Assembly (NCBI GenBank): GCA_964384945.1
Contig: CAYLMK010000001.1
Coordinates: 124,001-188,000 of the forward strand
DNA from: S015-6 sp964384945
GTDB taxonomy: Bacteria; Desulfobacterota; DSWW01
Direction of reading: 5' to 3'
Length of the DNA stretch: 64,000 bases
Shown: in pieces, positions 7,988-16,459 of the stretch
Layout: the number at the start of each line of letters is the position of its first letter
How positions within the stretch are numbered: the stretch's first letter is position 1
Notes under the pieces: model-generated
Told to the model about the DNA's origin: nothing
The model's input: only the letters and a program-made list of their open reading frames with translations
Database searches by the model: none
Made by a program: the position numbers and the translations under genes

Positions 7988-8949
7988 GATGCCGGCACCT
8001 TTCGGGAGACGATCTCGACGCGGTCGAGATCGATCTCTCCGACCCCCCTCCGGTGGCAGGCCACGATGTGCTGGACCTGTTCGGGAGCGACCCGTTTCCC
8101 GTACCAGTTCACTCGCTGGACACCGAACGCGTCCACGGCCACCGGATCCAGCCCCCCGATGAGACAGCCCAATTCCTCCACAGGTCCGGGACCCAGGGGA
8201 CCTCCGGCCGTCAGGACACGCGAGCCGTCGAGAATCGTCAGGTCGGCGCGGATCACGGTATTCAGGTCTCCGATCGCCTCGTTGAGATCCAGACGGCTGT
8301 GGAACACGGCCCGATCCCAGATCAGCCCCATGTTGCCCTTCGTGCCCAGGGAAACGGTGGTGGCCCCGTGCGACTTCATCCGGGGCAGGTTGATTCGCAC
8401 GTGGGCGTCCAGCGCAGCCCCCAGGACCTTTACCGCATCCAGTTCCCCGCCCCCGGACAGGGCGACCCGTCGGAACATCCCCTCCTGGGAGGCGCCGATA
8501 ATATGAACATCCCGAAGGCCGCTCAGGGCCTCCTTCATCCGGGTCATCTCCAGGCAGAGGCTCACGGCTCGCATCGGGTGGTCCGCCACGAGCACCCGTT
8601 TCGCCCCGGCCTCCAGACAACGCCGGACCATCGCCCTGACAAGGCCCGGATCGGTGGTCGTGGCCAGCTCCGGGGGATTGGGGAAGCTCATGTTCGGCTT
8701 GATCAAGACCGTTTGGCCGGGCCTCACGAAGCGGCCGACACCGCCGAGTTCATCGAGCAAGAGATCCAGGGCCCGTTCGATCGGTCCCTGCACCTCCACC
8801 ACGGAGGGCCTTGCTCGGCTTTCGGCCCGCCCGCTGGAAAGAAGGATCGAGGGAGAGCAGAGAGGCATGCACGAGGCGAGGGTGCCTTTCAGAAACGCCC
8901 TTCTCGAACAGGCTTTCATGGCCCGACCCAACCCCGGTGGAAGAGACAT
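7984..8949 (-). CDS. DUF362 protein with Tat signal
   Basis: This 321-residue DUF362 protein has an N-terminal twin-arginine signal (CSRRAFLKGTLA, residues 14-25), so it is expected to be exported folded, possibly with a cofactor. Family-like segments include VLIKPNMSFPN, LVADHPMR, INLPRMKSHGATTVSLGTKGNMGL and GGLDPVAVDAFGV. DUF362 proteins often accompany ferredoxins, and the next gene in this operon is a polyferredoxin that overlaps it by four bases. The function of the family is not established. The second in-frame ATG (MKACSRRAF, ten codons later) is an alternative start; neither start has a clear Shine-Dalgarno. Confidence 0.85.
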   Translation of the reverse strand: MSLPPGLGRAMKACSRRAFLKGTLASCMPLCSPSILLSSGRAESRARPSVVEVQGPIERALDLLLDELGGVGRFVRPGQTVLIKPNMSFPNPPELATTTDPGLVRAMVRRCLEAGAKRVLVADHPMRAVSLCLEMTRMKEALSGLRDVHIIGASQEGMFRRVALSGGGELDAVKVLGAALDAHVRINLPRMKSHGATTVSLGTKGNMGLIWDRAVFHSRLDLNEAIGDLNTVIRADLTILDGSRVLTAGGPLGPGPVEELGCLIGGLDPVAVDAFGVQRVNWYGKRVAPEQVQHIVACHRRGVGEIDLDRVEIVSRKVPAS

Positions 8950-8994
8950 CGAGGAAACGGTTTCGAACGCGCGGATCTTCCCCCTCGTTCGAAG

Positions 8995-9022
8995 TGTATC
9001 GGGCCGGAGAAACCCATGTCAA
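8995..9022 (-). promoter_or_regulatory. promoter of the DUF362-polyferredoxin-trmN6 operon
   Basis: Reading leftward, a perfect TTGACA (9017-9022) and GATACA (8995-9000) are 16 bases apart. The start of transcription would be about 40 bases before the DUF362 start codon at 8949. Confidence 0.55.
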
Positions 9023-9063
9023 ACGGGGGGCGGGCCGGGAGACGGCGCCCTTGAGGGGATGCC

Positions 9064-9093
9064 TTTACAGCCCCTTTCATTTGTTGCTATAAT
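9064..9093 (+). promoter_or_regulatory. promoter of the DksA-like gene
   Basis: TTTACA (9064-9069) and a perfect TATAAT (9088-9093) are 18 bases apart, in an A/T-rich stretch that stands out from its surroundings. It is back to back with the leftward promoter at 8995-9022, so this short region serves two divergent transcripts. Confidence 0.7.
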
Positions 9094-9136
9094 TTGTTGT
9101 TGGTTTTGAGATCAAATCCGTTTCGGGCAGGGCGGC

Positions 9137-9499
9137 GTGAACAAACGAAAGCTCGCACAGTACAAGAAGTCGCTCGAAAAATCGCTTGCAAGACTCGTAG
9201 AAGAGGCCTCGCAGACGCTCAACGGCATGTCCAGCGAAAAGGCCCTCTTCCCCGACCCGACCGACAGGGCCTCCCTGGAGTCGGACCGGAACTTCCTGCT
9301 GCGCATTCGAGATCGGGAGCGCAAGCTCATCGTGAAGATCCAGGAGGCCTTGAAGCGGATCGACGAGGGCACGTTCGGGATCTGCCAGGAGTGCGGCGAG
9401 GAGATTTCCGAGAGCAGGTTGCGGGCACGGCCGGTGGCAACGCTCTGTGTGGAGTGCAAGCGGATGCAGGAACGGGACGAGAAGATCGCCGGGGCCTAG
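9137..9499 (+). CDS. TraR/DksA family zinc-finger protein
   Basis: This 120-residue DksA-like protein has an N-terminal coiled coil (residues 1-75, rich in Lys, Arg and Glu) followed by a four-cysteine zinc finger: C83, C86, C104 and C107, in the pattern CQEC-17-CVEC. Such proteins enter the RNA polymerase secondary channel and adjust transcription, usually together with ppGpp. DPTDRASLESD near residue 40-50 lies at the position of the coiled-coil tip region. It starts with GTG and has its own strong promoter 44 bases upstream. It is monocistronic and convergent with the response regulator at 9703. It could equally be annotated as a general DksA paralogue. Confidence 0.88.
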   Translation: MNKRKLAQYKKSLEKSLARLVEEASQTLNGMSSEKALFPDPTDRASLESDRNFLLRIRDRERKLIVKIQEALKRIDEGTFGICQECGEEISESRLRARPVATLCVECKRMQERDEKIAGA

Positions 9500-9500
9500 C

Positions 9501-9702
9501 GGGCAGGTGAAAAAGGCCCATGCGCCGCGTTGCACGCATCCTTCGTTCCCGCCTTTCCTCGGGCCAGGCTCCCCACACGCCCCGCCGCTATCGCACGTGC
9601 GCTTCGCTGCCACTCCGGCGCCCGACTCTCGCGCGGGCACACACGCACCCTGCACGCGGGCCTTTTTGAACGGCCTGCCTGACAGCGCTTTTCAAAAGGC
9701 CG
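9501..9702. repeat. intergenic element with terminal inverted repeats
   Basis: This ~200-base non-coding element lies between two convergent genes. The left end (gggcaggtgaaaaaggccca, 9501-9520) is matched in reverse by the right end (ggcctttttgaacggcctgcc, about 9659-9679), an imperfect terminal inverted repeat. A further hairpin, cctttttgaa / ttcaaaagg (9661-9699), overlaps the right end and could act as a terminator for either gene. The inner part is C-rich and repetitive in feel. It looks like one copy of a dispersed palindromic intergenic repeat or MITE-like element; a degenerate relative may lie at 2227-2390. Confidence 0.5.
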
Positions 9703-10089
9703 CTAGGGAGTGCCCCTTCCTTTCTTGCTCGGAACCTTGCCCTCCAGAGCCTTCTTCACCTTCTGCTTCAGTTCCGTGAGATCCGATGATTTGACGACGT
9801 AATAGTCGGCCGCGAGCGTCTTGTAATCCCCCTTGTACGCGCCGTATGCGGAAGAGATGATCACGGGAAGGTCCGGAAACCGTTGTCGAATCTCCTGAAG
9901 GAGATCCAGGCCGTCATAGGCCGCCATCTTGATGTCCAGGACAATCACATCGGGTTGGTCCCGCTCGATCTTCTCGGTGAGAGCGTGCCCATCCTCGGCC
10001 TCGACGACCTCGTACCCTTCGTCCTGGAATTCCTCCCGATACAGCATCCGGATGCTCGCCTCGTCGTCCACGATCAAGATCCTGGACAT
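9703..10089 (-). CDS. single-domain response regulator
   Basis: This 128-residue stand-alone receiver domain follows the CheY pattern: acidic pocket D8/D9, phospho-acceptor D52 in VIVLDIKM, S80 in VIISSAYG and the conserved K100 in YYVVKSS. There is no output domain, so it must act by protein contact or in a phosphorelay. The C-terminal tail is basic (KGKVPSKKGRGTP-like). I chose the ATG at 10089 because AGGGGG precedes it; a longer frame upstream would run into the glycosyltransferase gene. It lies about 25 bases downstream of that gene on the same strand, so both are probably one operon. Confidence 0.85.
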   Translation of the reverse strand: MSRILIVDDEASIRMLYREEFQDEGYEVVEAEDGHALTEKIERDQPDVIVLDIKMAAYDGLDLLQEIRQRFPDLPVIISSAYGAYKGDYKTLAADYYVVKSSDLTELKQKVKKALEGKVPSKKGRGTP

Positions 10090-10114
10090 CACGGCCCCCT
10101 GCAGAGTCGTCAAC

Positions 10115-11392
10115 TCACCCTTTCGCCGCCACCCATCGATCCACCAAATAGGGCTTCGTCTCCTCGAAGATTTCACACTGCTCCTCGATGGAGTCTTCGA
10201 CCGCCCGGGCCTCCATACCCTGCGTCGCCCTGACGTAGGATCCGGTGCGCCCGAAATAGAGAGGAACGAAGGCCCCGATCAGTTCGTCTCGCGGGACGAC
10301 GTTCCGATGAAACCCCAGGGCGAAGTCGTACACGATCTTCGCCCAAAGCCCCGGAGGAAGCTCGAACCGGTCATAGGGGAGACCCGCAATCTCCCGCGTC
10401 TTGAGAAAAACCTCTTGGGTCAACGTCTCCTCGTAAACCCGTGCGTATGCCTTGAACCCGTCCACGAAATCCCGGTGAAACCCCTTTCCGTTGACCTCCA
10501 CGGGGGGAGGCACTTCGCTCTCGCCCATGCCGAATCCGAAAATGGGCGTCGGCTTGCTCCAGCGGACCCCTCTCCAGGTCTCCTCAAAGGACTCCATCAG
10601 GCGGAAGAACGTGGACATCACGTGCCGGAACATCGGGCCGAGAGTCGCCGTGGGATCCTTGGCCCGGCGGATCTTCGGCCCTCCCAGGAAGGCCTGCGCC
10701 GTTCGATACGGGCTGTTGAGCGCAAGCGTCGTCATCCAAATATCGATCCCGTAAAACGCCACACTCTCGTCCCACAGCCTGCATTCCAGGTAGAGACTGG
10801 CCATGTCGCCCGAAAAACCGAAATCGCCTCCGATGGGCTGACGCATCCGTCTTCCGTACAGGGCTCGGGAGAGCGGATAGGCGATCTGGCTGGTGATCGT
10901 TGCGTCGTACTTGTGCCGCGTGTAAATGGGGGCCACGTAACCGTAATTCTGGAAGAGAGGCTCCCCCAGGTTCTTGATCCAACGGGGCGTGATGCTGCGC
11001 AGGTCGGCGTCCACGACCACCACGGCCTGCGCCTCCAGCGCGACCGCTTTTCGGATGAGATTCCGCACGTTGTTTCCCTTTCCCTTCACCCCCGCCGGCG
11101 TCGACAAGTAGATCTTCGGGATATCGGCGCTGTCCGCGGAGAGAAAGGCTTGTCGGGTCTCGTCCTCCGAGTGATTGTCGCAGTTGATCAAGACACTCCG
11201 GCAGTCTTTGAAGTAGGTCTTCAGCCCGATTGCAGCCTGCTCGGTCACGAACGGAATGCACTCCGCCTCGTTGAAGGACGGGATCCCGACGATGATATCC
11301 GCCTGCTGAACCCTCTGGGGATTCCATTCGATCCAGTCCGTCACCCCGGCCGGATGATGCTTCGCGCCTTGGCTCGTACTCTCCGCCCGCAC
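10115..11392 (-). CDS. GT-A family glycosyltransferase, possibly glucosyl/mannosylglycerate type
   Basis: This glycosyltransferase of about 425 residues has a family-2-like N-terminus (ADIIVGIPSFNEAECIPFV) and a nucleotide-sugar metal site in VVVVDADLRS. A GGDFGFSGDMA segment follows. The overall form recalls enzymes that make glucosyl- or mannosyl-glycerate osmolytes, but I cannot fix the acceptor. No membrane segments are evident. I favour the GTG at 11392, preceded by AAGGGAAGG, because the predicted promoter at 11446-11472 lies downstream of the longest possible start at 11503. The response regulator follows in the same operon, hinting at signal-dependent synthesis. The start is uncertain; the frame and stop are firm. 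Confidence 0.75.
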   Translation of the reverse strand: MRAESTSQGAKHHPAGVTDWIEWNPQRVQQADIIVGIPSFNEAECIPFVTEQAAIGLKTYFKDCRSVLINCDNHSEDETRQAFLSADSADIPKIYLSTPAGVKGKGNNVRNLIRKAVALEAQAVVVVDADLRSITPRWIKNLGEPLFQNYGYVAPIYTRHKYDATITSQIAYPLSRALYGRRMRQPIGGDFGFSGDMASLYLECRLWDESVAFYGIDIWMTTLALNSPYRTAQAFLGGPKIRRAKDPTATLGPMFRHVMSTFFRLMESFEETWRGVRWSKPTPIFGFGMGESEVPPPVEVNGKGFHRDFVDGFKAYARVYEETLTQEVFLKTREIAGLPYDRFELPPGLWAKIVYDFALGFHRNVVPRDELIGAFVPLYFGRTGSYVRATQGMEARAVEDSIEEQCEIFEETKPYLVDRWVAAKG

Positions 11393-11445
11393 GGCAGAAG
11401 CCTTCCCTTCTTCCGCTTGCGATGGGCCGACACTATTCTTTCTTG

Positions 11446-11472
11446 TTATTACAAAGCGATGAACCGTGTCAA
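11446..11472 (-). promoter_or_regulatory. promoter of the glycosyltransferase operon
   Basis: Reading leftward, a perfect TTGACA (11467-11472) and TAATAA (11446-11451) are separated by 15 bases, slightly short. The position argues for the internal start codon of the glycosyltransferase. Confidence 0.45.
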
Positions 11473-11508
11473 GCGCAGGCCCGCTTTCGAGCCCGGCGCC
11501 CATGGGCC

Positions 11509-11537
11509 TTGTGTTTTTGCCTCCCCTACGTTATACA
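11509..11537 (+). promoter_or_regulatory. promoter of tRNA-Ala
   Basis: TTGTGT (11509-11514) and TATACA (11532-11537) are 17 bases apart, ending 20 bases before the mature tRNA 5' end. Confidence 0.55.
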
Positions 11538-11556
11538 AGGGGGGTAAGGCGATTAT

Positions 11557-11632
11557 GGGGATGTAGCTCAGCTGGGAGAGCACCACGTTCGCAACGTGGG
11601 GGTCGGCGGTTCGAATCCGCTCATCTCCACCA
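11557..11632 (+). tRNA. tRNA-Ala (anticodon CGC)
   Basis: This is a complete 76-base cloverleaf. The acceptor stem GGGGATG pairs with CATCTCC and includes the G3-U70 wobble that identifies alanine tRNAs. The anticodon stem-loop CCACG-TTCGCAA-CGTGG gives anticodon CGC, reading GCG. The T arm is GGCGG-TTCGAAT-CCGCT. The discriminator is A and the CCA end is encoded. Confidence 0.97.
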
Positions 11633-11823
11633 GAAACGACCGAAGATCCTGCCGCCACGGGAGTCCTTGAGGCTCGTGCTGACCGGGCAGTCCATCCGAT
11701 CCGTGCTTCCGCGCCAACGAGAATCGAGAAGCCGCCCCGCGTGATTTGCGCATGGGGCGCGGCAAGCACGGGGTCCGCACGCCACGGCGGCCCCCAAAGG
11801 AGAGGGTAGGCCGGCAAGAGGCC

Positions 11824-14319
11824 ATGATGGATACGCTCCCTCCAGACGTCCAGGTCTGCCTCCCCCTACCGATCGACGAACCGCTGACCTACCTCTGGCC
11901 CTCCTCCCTTCTTTCCCCTCCCGCCGTCGGTCTGCGGGTCCTGGTGCCCCTCGGCAAGAGGCGTGTTACCGGGTATGTGGTGGGAACGAAACCTGTACCG
12001 GTGCGTTCCGGCGCAGACTCCCCGAAGAGCTATCCGCTGAAACCGGTCGTGTCGGTGCTCGACGACGAGCCGCTTTTCGGCGACCGGGAACTCCGGTTCT
12101 TCGAATGGGTGTCCCGATACTACATCAGCCCGCTGGGCGATGTGCTGCGGGCAGCCCTGCCGGGCTCGATGAACGTGCGGAGCTGCCGGGCGGTACGAAT
12201 CCTGCCGCAGGGCATGCTGGCCCTGAAACATGGCCTCTTCCTCACCGGGCAGGAGGCGGACATCCTGAGGCACCTGGAACGAGGCGGAAGATTGACGCTG
12301 CGGGCTCTCCGGCAGAAGGCGGCCCGGCCCGTCGACAGGGTCTTGGAAGGCCTGGAAGAGAAGGGGTTCCTCGAGCGGGTCCAGCTCTTCAAAGGGGGGC
12401 AGGCGAAGAGCGGAGCCGGCCGGGGCCTCCTCTGCCTGTCCGTTCCTCCCTCCCCGCCGCCGTTGGAGGAATGGATCTCCCTCCTGCCCAGGACCGAGGC
12501 TCGCATTGTGGAGCATCTGGCGCGCGAAGGGCCCTGTTCCGTTGCGGAGCTGCAAAGGGCCGTTCCGAGGTCCTCACAGGCCATGGACCGCCTTGCGGAG
12601 AAGGGCTTCATCGAGCGGATGCAAGGGCACGCGTCGGACGAGGCGGCGCCGGAGCCCTTCCGGCCGGTCCCTCCTCCGAGCCTGACGCCGGAGCAGGAAA
12701 GGGCCGTCTCCGCGATCGCCCCGTGCATCGACGGAAACTCCTTTCATTCCTTCCTCCTGCATGGAGTGACGAGCAGCGGCAAGACGGAGGTCTACCTGCA
12801 GGTCATCGACAGGGCCCTGAAGGCGGGCAAGGACGCTTTGGTGCTGGTTCCGGAGATCGGGCTCACGCCGCAGACCCTCCATCGGTTCTCTTCGCGTTTC
12901 GGAACCCGGGTTGCCGTGCTCCACTCGGGGCTTGTCGAAAGGGAGCGGCTGGACTTCTGGTGGAAGATACGGCGGGGACAGGCTCGCATCGCAATCGGCG
13001 CCCGTTCCGCCATCTTCGCCCCGTTCCGGAATCTGGGCGTGGTCGTGGTGGACGAGGAGCATGACCCTTCGTACAAGCAGCAGGATCGTATCCGTTACAA
13101 CGCCAGGGACCTCGCGCTCGTTCGGGGTCAGCGGGAAAAGGCGGTCGTGATCCTGGGTTCGGCAACGCCCTCGCTCGAGTCCTACTACAACGCAAGACAG
13201 GGAAAGAGCGCGCTCCTCAAGCTGACCGAACGGATCGAAGCAAGGCCTCAACCCGAGGTCGTTCCGGTCGACATGCGCCGTCCATCCTCCCACGGGTCGC
13301 CCCGGAGCTCCCTTTCTCTCCCTCTTCAGGAGGCCCTGGTCCGCAACTGGGAGCAAGGAGGGAAGAGCCTGCTCTTTCTCAATCGACGCGGGTATGCGAA
13401 CACCCTGGTCTGCAGGGATTGCGGCCACGCGGTCCGATGCCCTCACTGCAGCGTGAGCCTCACCCTGCACCGGGCGAAGAAGCGCATGTGTTGCCACTAC
13501 TGCGACCACCAGCAGATTCCCCCTTCCCGGTGTCCCGCATGCCAGGGTCCGAACGTTCAACCCGTGGGCAAGGGCACGGAGCGGATTGAGGAGGAAATCG
13601 GGGCACTTCTTCCCGAGGCCCGGATCGGTCGAATGGACCGGGATACGACACACAGGAGAGGAGAACACGAGAGAATCCTCAAGCGCTTCAAGGGAGAGGA
13701 GTTGGATATCCTGGTGGGAACCCAGATGATCGCCAAAGGGCACGACATTCCGGCCGTCACGCTGGTGGGCGTCGTCCTTGCGGATGTTTCCCTGGACCTC
13801 CCGGATTTTCGGGCGGCCGAGCGGACCCTGCAGCTCCTCATGCAGGTGGCCGGCAGGGCGGGACGGGGTCCCCGGCCGGGTCGGGTTTTGATCCAGAGCT
13901 ATCATCCGGATCATCCCTGTATCGAATCCGTGCGTCTTCACGATTTCCAGCGATTCTACGAACAAGAAATCGCAACGCGCAGAGAACTCGACTATCCCCC
14001 GTTCTGCAGGATGGTGAACCTTCGCATCACCGGAACCGGAGAGGAGGCGGCACGGGAAGCCGCCCGCCGGATGGGAGAGACCGCGCGTGCGATCCGAGAA
14101 GAAAGAGACCCCGTTTACAGGGACATCGAGATGCTCGGTCCGTCGCTCGCACCCCTTGCAAAGCTGCGGGATCGATTCCGGTTCCATTGCTTCCTGAAGG
14201 GAAAGGCACCGGGACCGCTTCATGACTTCACGCGGGAGATCATCGCCCGGCGCGGGAAGTTCCTTTCATCGAGAAGCCTGCATCTCGAAATCGACGTGGA
14301 CCCGGTCCAGGTATTGTAG
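11824..14319 (+). CDS. priA: primosomal protein N' (replication restart helicase PriA)
   Basis: This 831-residue PriA is a superfamily 2 DNA helicase that recognises stalled forks and reloads DnaB. The helicase core has Walker A (GVTSSGKTEVYL), the DEEH box (VVVDEEHDPSYKQQD), GSATPSLES, and late motifs TQMIAKGHD and QVAGRAGRG. Between the helicase lobes lies the zinc-binding region with paired cysteines (CRDCGHAVRCPHC and CCHYC...CPACQ). The N-terminal 3'-OH-binding part begins DVQVCLPLPIDEPLTY. I chose the first of two tandem ATGs at 11824-11829, preceded by AAGAGG. A longer frame opens at 11746 but lacks a site. DnaB and a DciA-like protein are also encoded in this window. Confidence 0.96.
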   Translation: MMDTLPPDVQVCLPLPIDEPLTYLWPSSLLSPPAVGLRVLVPLGKRRVTGYVVGTKPVPVRSGADSPKSYPLKPVVSVLDDEPLFGDRELRFFEWVSRYYISPLGDVLRAALPGSMNVRSCRAVRILPQGMLALKHGLFLTGQEADILRHLERGGRLTLRALRQKAARPVDRVLEGLEEKGFLERVQLFKGGQAKSGAGRGLLCLSVPPSPPPLEEWISLLPRTEARIVEHLAREGPCSVAELQRAVPRSSQAMDRLAEKGFIERMQGHASDEAAPEPFRPVPPPSLTPEQERAVSAIAPCIDGNSFHSFLLHGVTSSGKTEVYLQVIDRALKAGKDALVLVPEIGLTPQTLHRFSSRFGTRVAVLHSGLVERERLDFWWKIRRGQARIAIGARSAIFAPFRNLGVVVVDEEHDPSYKQQDRIRYNARDLALVRGQREKAVVILGSATPSLESYYNARQGKSALLKLTERIEARPQPEVVPVDMRRPSSHGSPRSSLSLPLQEALVRNWEQGGKSLLFLNRRGYANTLVCRDCGHAVRCPHCSVSLTLHRAKKRMCCHYCDHQQIPPSRCPACQGPNVQPVGKGTERIEEEIGALLPEARIGRMDRDTTHRRGEHERILKRFKGEELDILVGTQMIAKGHDIPAVTLVGVVLADVSLDLPDFRAAERTLQLLMQVAGRAGRGPRPGRVLIQSYHPDHPCIESVRLHDFQRFYEQEIATRRELDYPPFCRMVNLRITGTGEEAAREAARRMGETARAIREERDPVYRDIEMLGPSLAPLAKLRDRFRFHCFLKGKAPGPLHDFTREIIARRGKFLSSRSLHLEIDVDPVQVL

Positions 14320-14347
14320 CCGCGGACGGGCGTTCTCGCGCCGGCTG

Positions 14348-14614
14348 CTAATCTTCGGAAACGAAGGAGAAAAGGGCAAACAGCAGAAGGAGAAAGCCGC
14401 TGAAGAAGTACAGGAAGAGGAAAGGGCTCGAGCCTTCGAAGTTCGAGAAGAACACATCTTTGTTGTAGATGAATCCCCAGTAAAAGGTAAAGCAGAAGGT
14501 TATGGACAGGCCGAGCTTGTACCTCGCAAAAAGGAGGCAGAACGACATCAGGGCGATGAACAGGGCCATGTGGACAACAGGTATCGTGAGCTGCATGTCT
14601 TGTAGGTGTTCCAT
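14348..14614 (-). CDS. small conserved-looking membrane protein
   Basis: This is an 88-residue hydrophobic protein with three predicted membrane helices (about residues 10-30, 34-50 and 63-84). A polar turn (YNKDVFFSNFEGSS) lies between the second and third. The aromatic-rich second helix (SITFCFTFYWGFIY) is distinctive; I recall similar short proteins in Desulfobacterota but cannot name a family. I prefer the ATG at 14614, although no good Shine-Dalgarno precedes it; a start six codons later is possible. It is convergent with priA (28 bases between). No function can be offered. Confidence 0.6.
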   Translation of the reverse strand: MEHLQDMQLTIPVVHMALFIALMSFCLLFARYKLGLSITFCFTFYWGFIYNKDVFFSNFEGSSPFLFLYFFSGFLLLLFALFSFVSED

Positions 14615-14997
14615 GGTTCGTCGATCTGCGCGGAAACGCGTGAGTCGAATCTGGGCCGGAGAAAAAGCAAACGTCGTGCCAAGGCCCCCCGCGCTCATGC
14701 CTCAACAGCCGGTCGCCCGGCTCCCTCGTCGGGCCAGGAGGCCCGTCTTCCCGGATCTGTTGACCCGATCGAGGGTTCTGTGAGAACATTTTTTTCCTGA
14801 CGGTCGACCGGGAAGAGGCGCTGCGGCGAATCCCCTCCCCTTCCCGGCGGGAATCGGGACGTATCGCGTTACGTTTTTCGACTCCTTGTTTCCATTTTGC
14901 TCTCCGCCGCGCTTCCGTTCCGATCTCCGGTGACGGGGCGTCCCTGCGATATCCCCTCGAATCGAAGGCTGAATGAAAGGGGGAGTTCGAGAAACGG
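14615..14997. other. intergenic region, no gene seen
   Basis: About 380 bases lie between two divergent genes. It contains a T-run near 14789-14795 and several A/T-rich patches. I found no promoter pair with good boxes and spacing on either strand, and no reading frame with a ribosome binding site. Confidence 0.3.
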
Positions 14998-15942
14998 ATG
15001 GGTGGACGAAATTGTATTCAAAGGCTTGCCGGAGTGACGGCCGCATTGCTGTGCATTTTCGCAGGCACACCCGCGCTCCGGGCCGGATCCAAGGCGGCCG
15101 TCGTGGTCCGTGACAGGCTCTGCGTTCCGGGCGAGGAGACCACCATCGAGGCAACCCTCTATCGAGGCGGTCTCTTCGGCCTGTTCACGGAAGGCGTTCA
15201 GGGGGAGCTGCTTTGCTTTTTCGATCCTCAGGGGAATCCCCTCGACAATCGGCTCACCGACCCGTCCGGCTCCGCCAGAACCCGCTTCACGGTCGGCGCT
15301 GCCGGCCGATATACGGTGACGGTGCGTCTGGCCGACAACCCGCGCTATTCGGCCGAGCCTGCGGCAGGGCTCCTGTTCGTCCGGGAGAGAGAGACGCCCC
15401 TGCTCTTCGTCATGGTCGAGTCCGGCCTCATGCCCCGGATCTCGGCGCCGTGGCCCGTGAGGGACTTGAAGGAGATTGCGGCCGAGCCCAGCTCGGCGGA
15501 GGCGCTCTCCGAGGTCGCCGGATGCCGCGTGCTGGTCTACCTCACCCAGACTCCCAGGCCGTCGGCAGAGCGCGTGCGGTCCTGGCTGACAGACAGAGGC
15601 TATCCGCCGGGCCCCCTCGCATTCCTGGATCCTCCTGCCTGGATCGCCATGCTGTCCGAAGCCCCCGCGATGAAGACGACGGTGCTCGAATCCTTCTGGA
15701 AGGAGCGGTCCGTGCCCGCCCACCTGCTGACCCGCGACCGCGGCATGGCGGAGGCGGCCGCAGGCAAGGGTTTCCACGTGCTGCTCCTGGCGCCGGAAGC
15801 GCCGGCCGGCGAGGCGTCCCCGGAGCGGGGAAGGCAGGAAGACGAGCGGCGGGAAAAGGGGAAGGGGGAAAACATCGAATCCTTTGCGGACTGGTCGGCG
15901 CTCCCTGTGATCTGCCGCTGCAAGCCAGGGAAGAGCGGCTAG
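14998..15942 (+). CDS. exported protein with Ig-like and App1/LNS2-like region
   Basis: This 314-residue protein has a signal peptide (hydrophobic VTAALLCIFAGTPALRA, residues 13-29). An Ig-like beta domain follows (about 30-140), with the segment LDNRLTDPSGSARTRFTVGAAG. The C-terminal half includes LVYLTQTPRPSAERVRSWLTDRGYPPGPLAFLD. This resembles the late part of App1/LNS2-type phosphatidate phosphatases of the HAD superfamily. The HAD nucleophile motif DxDxT is not visible, so the domain may be non-catalytic. The tail is charged (ERGRQEDERREKGKGE). Export is well supported; the phosphatase relation is an inference from one motif. Confidence 0.6.
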   Translation: MGGRNCIQRLAGVTAALLCIFAGTPALRAGSKAAVVVRDRLCVPGEETTIEATLYRGGLFGLFTEGVQGELLCFFDPQGNPLDNRLTDPSGSARTRFTVGAAGRYTVTVRLADNPRYSAEPAAGLLFVRERETPLLFVMVESGLMPRISAPWPVRDLKEIAAEPSSAEALSEVAGCRVLVYLTQTPRPSAERVRSWLTDRGYPPGPLAFLDPPAWIAMLSEAPAMKTTVLESFWKERSVPAHLLTRDRGMAEAAAGKGFHVLLLAPEAPAGEASPERGRQEDERREKGKGENIESFADWSALPVICRCKPGKSG

Positions 15943-16012
15943 CGGGCCGGCACACAACGGCACCCGAGCCGCTGGTTTCTCATCACGCCCACATGGGCAG
16001 GAGGCTGGAATC

Positions 16013-16459
16013 ATGAAGAGTCTGAAGGAGATCGTCGCGGACCCCGCCCGAGCACACGATGTGATGGCCGACAGCCTGCGATATCTGGACGAAGAAATCG
16101 CCAGGCGTTCCGGGATCGGCGGCATGGCGATCAAGGGGGCTTACAAGGTCATCAAGAACATCCAGGGCGGGAAGATGATCGAGAAGGCTGTCCGGGTGCT
16201 CATCCCCGAATTCATCGACAAGCTGGACCCGTACTACCTTCGATTCCAGCAGGAGGGAAAGGGACAGCCGTGGGAAGAGTTCCTCCGGCCCCACTACCCT
16301 GCCCTCGCAGACGAGCTCCTTGCCGTTACGGACCGAAAGATCCAGGGAACGGACAACCGTGCGGTTCGCGGGGCCTACGAAAAGCTCCGGCCCAGGGCGC
16401 AAAAGGAGGTCATGGCCTCGCTGCCTTCTCTGACCCGTTGGATGGAACGCTACATCTGA
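16013..16459 (+). CDS. uncharacterised helical protein (148 aa)
   Basis: This small soluble protein begins MKSLKEIVADPARAHDVMADS and consists almost entirely of predicted helices. A glycine-rich turn (RRSGIGGMAIKGAYKVIKN) lies near residue 33-51. The pattern of short helices ending ASLPSLTRWMERYI looks like a conserved unknown family found in several phyla, but I assign no function. The start is firm: AGGAGG lies eight bases before the ATG. It follows the exported protein by 70 bases and may be co-transcribed. Its last 10 bases overlap tail-to-tail with the glycosyltransferase on the other strand. Confidence 0.7.
   Translation: MKSLKEIVADPARAHDVMADSLRYLDEEIARRSGIGGMAIKGAYKVIKNIQGGKMIEKAVRVLIPEFIDKLDPYYLRFQQEGKGQPWEEFLRPHYPALADELLAVTDRKIQGTDNRAVRGAYEKLRPRAQKEVMASLPSLTRWMERYI

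Noticed and set aside
8000..8620. N-terminal extension of the polyferredoxin frame into DUF362
   Set aside because: The extension is low-complexity Gly/Arg/Pro sequence, and the GTGA stop/start overlap at 7984-7987 gives a clear start.
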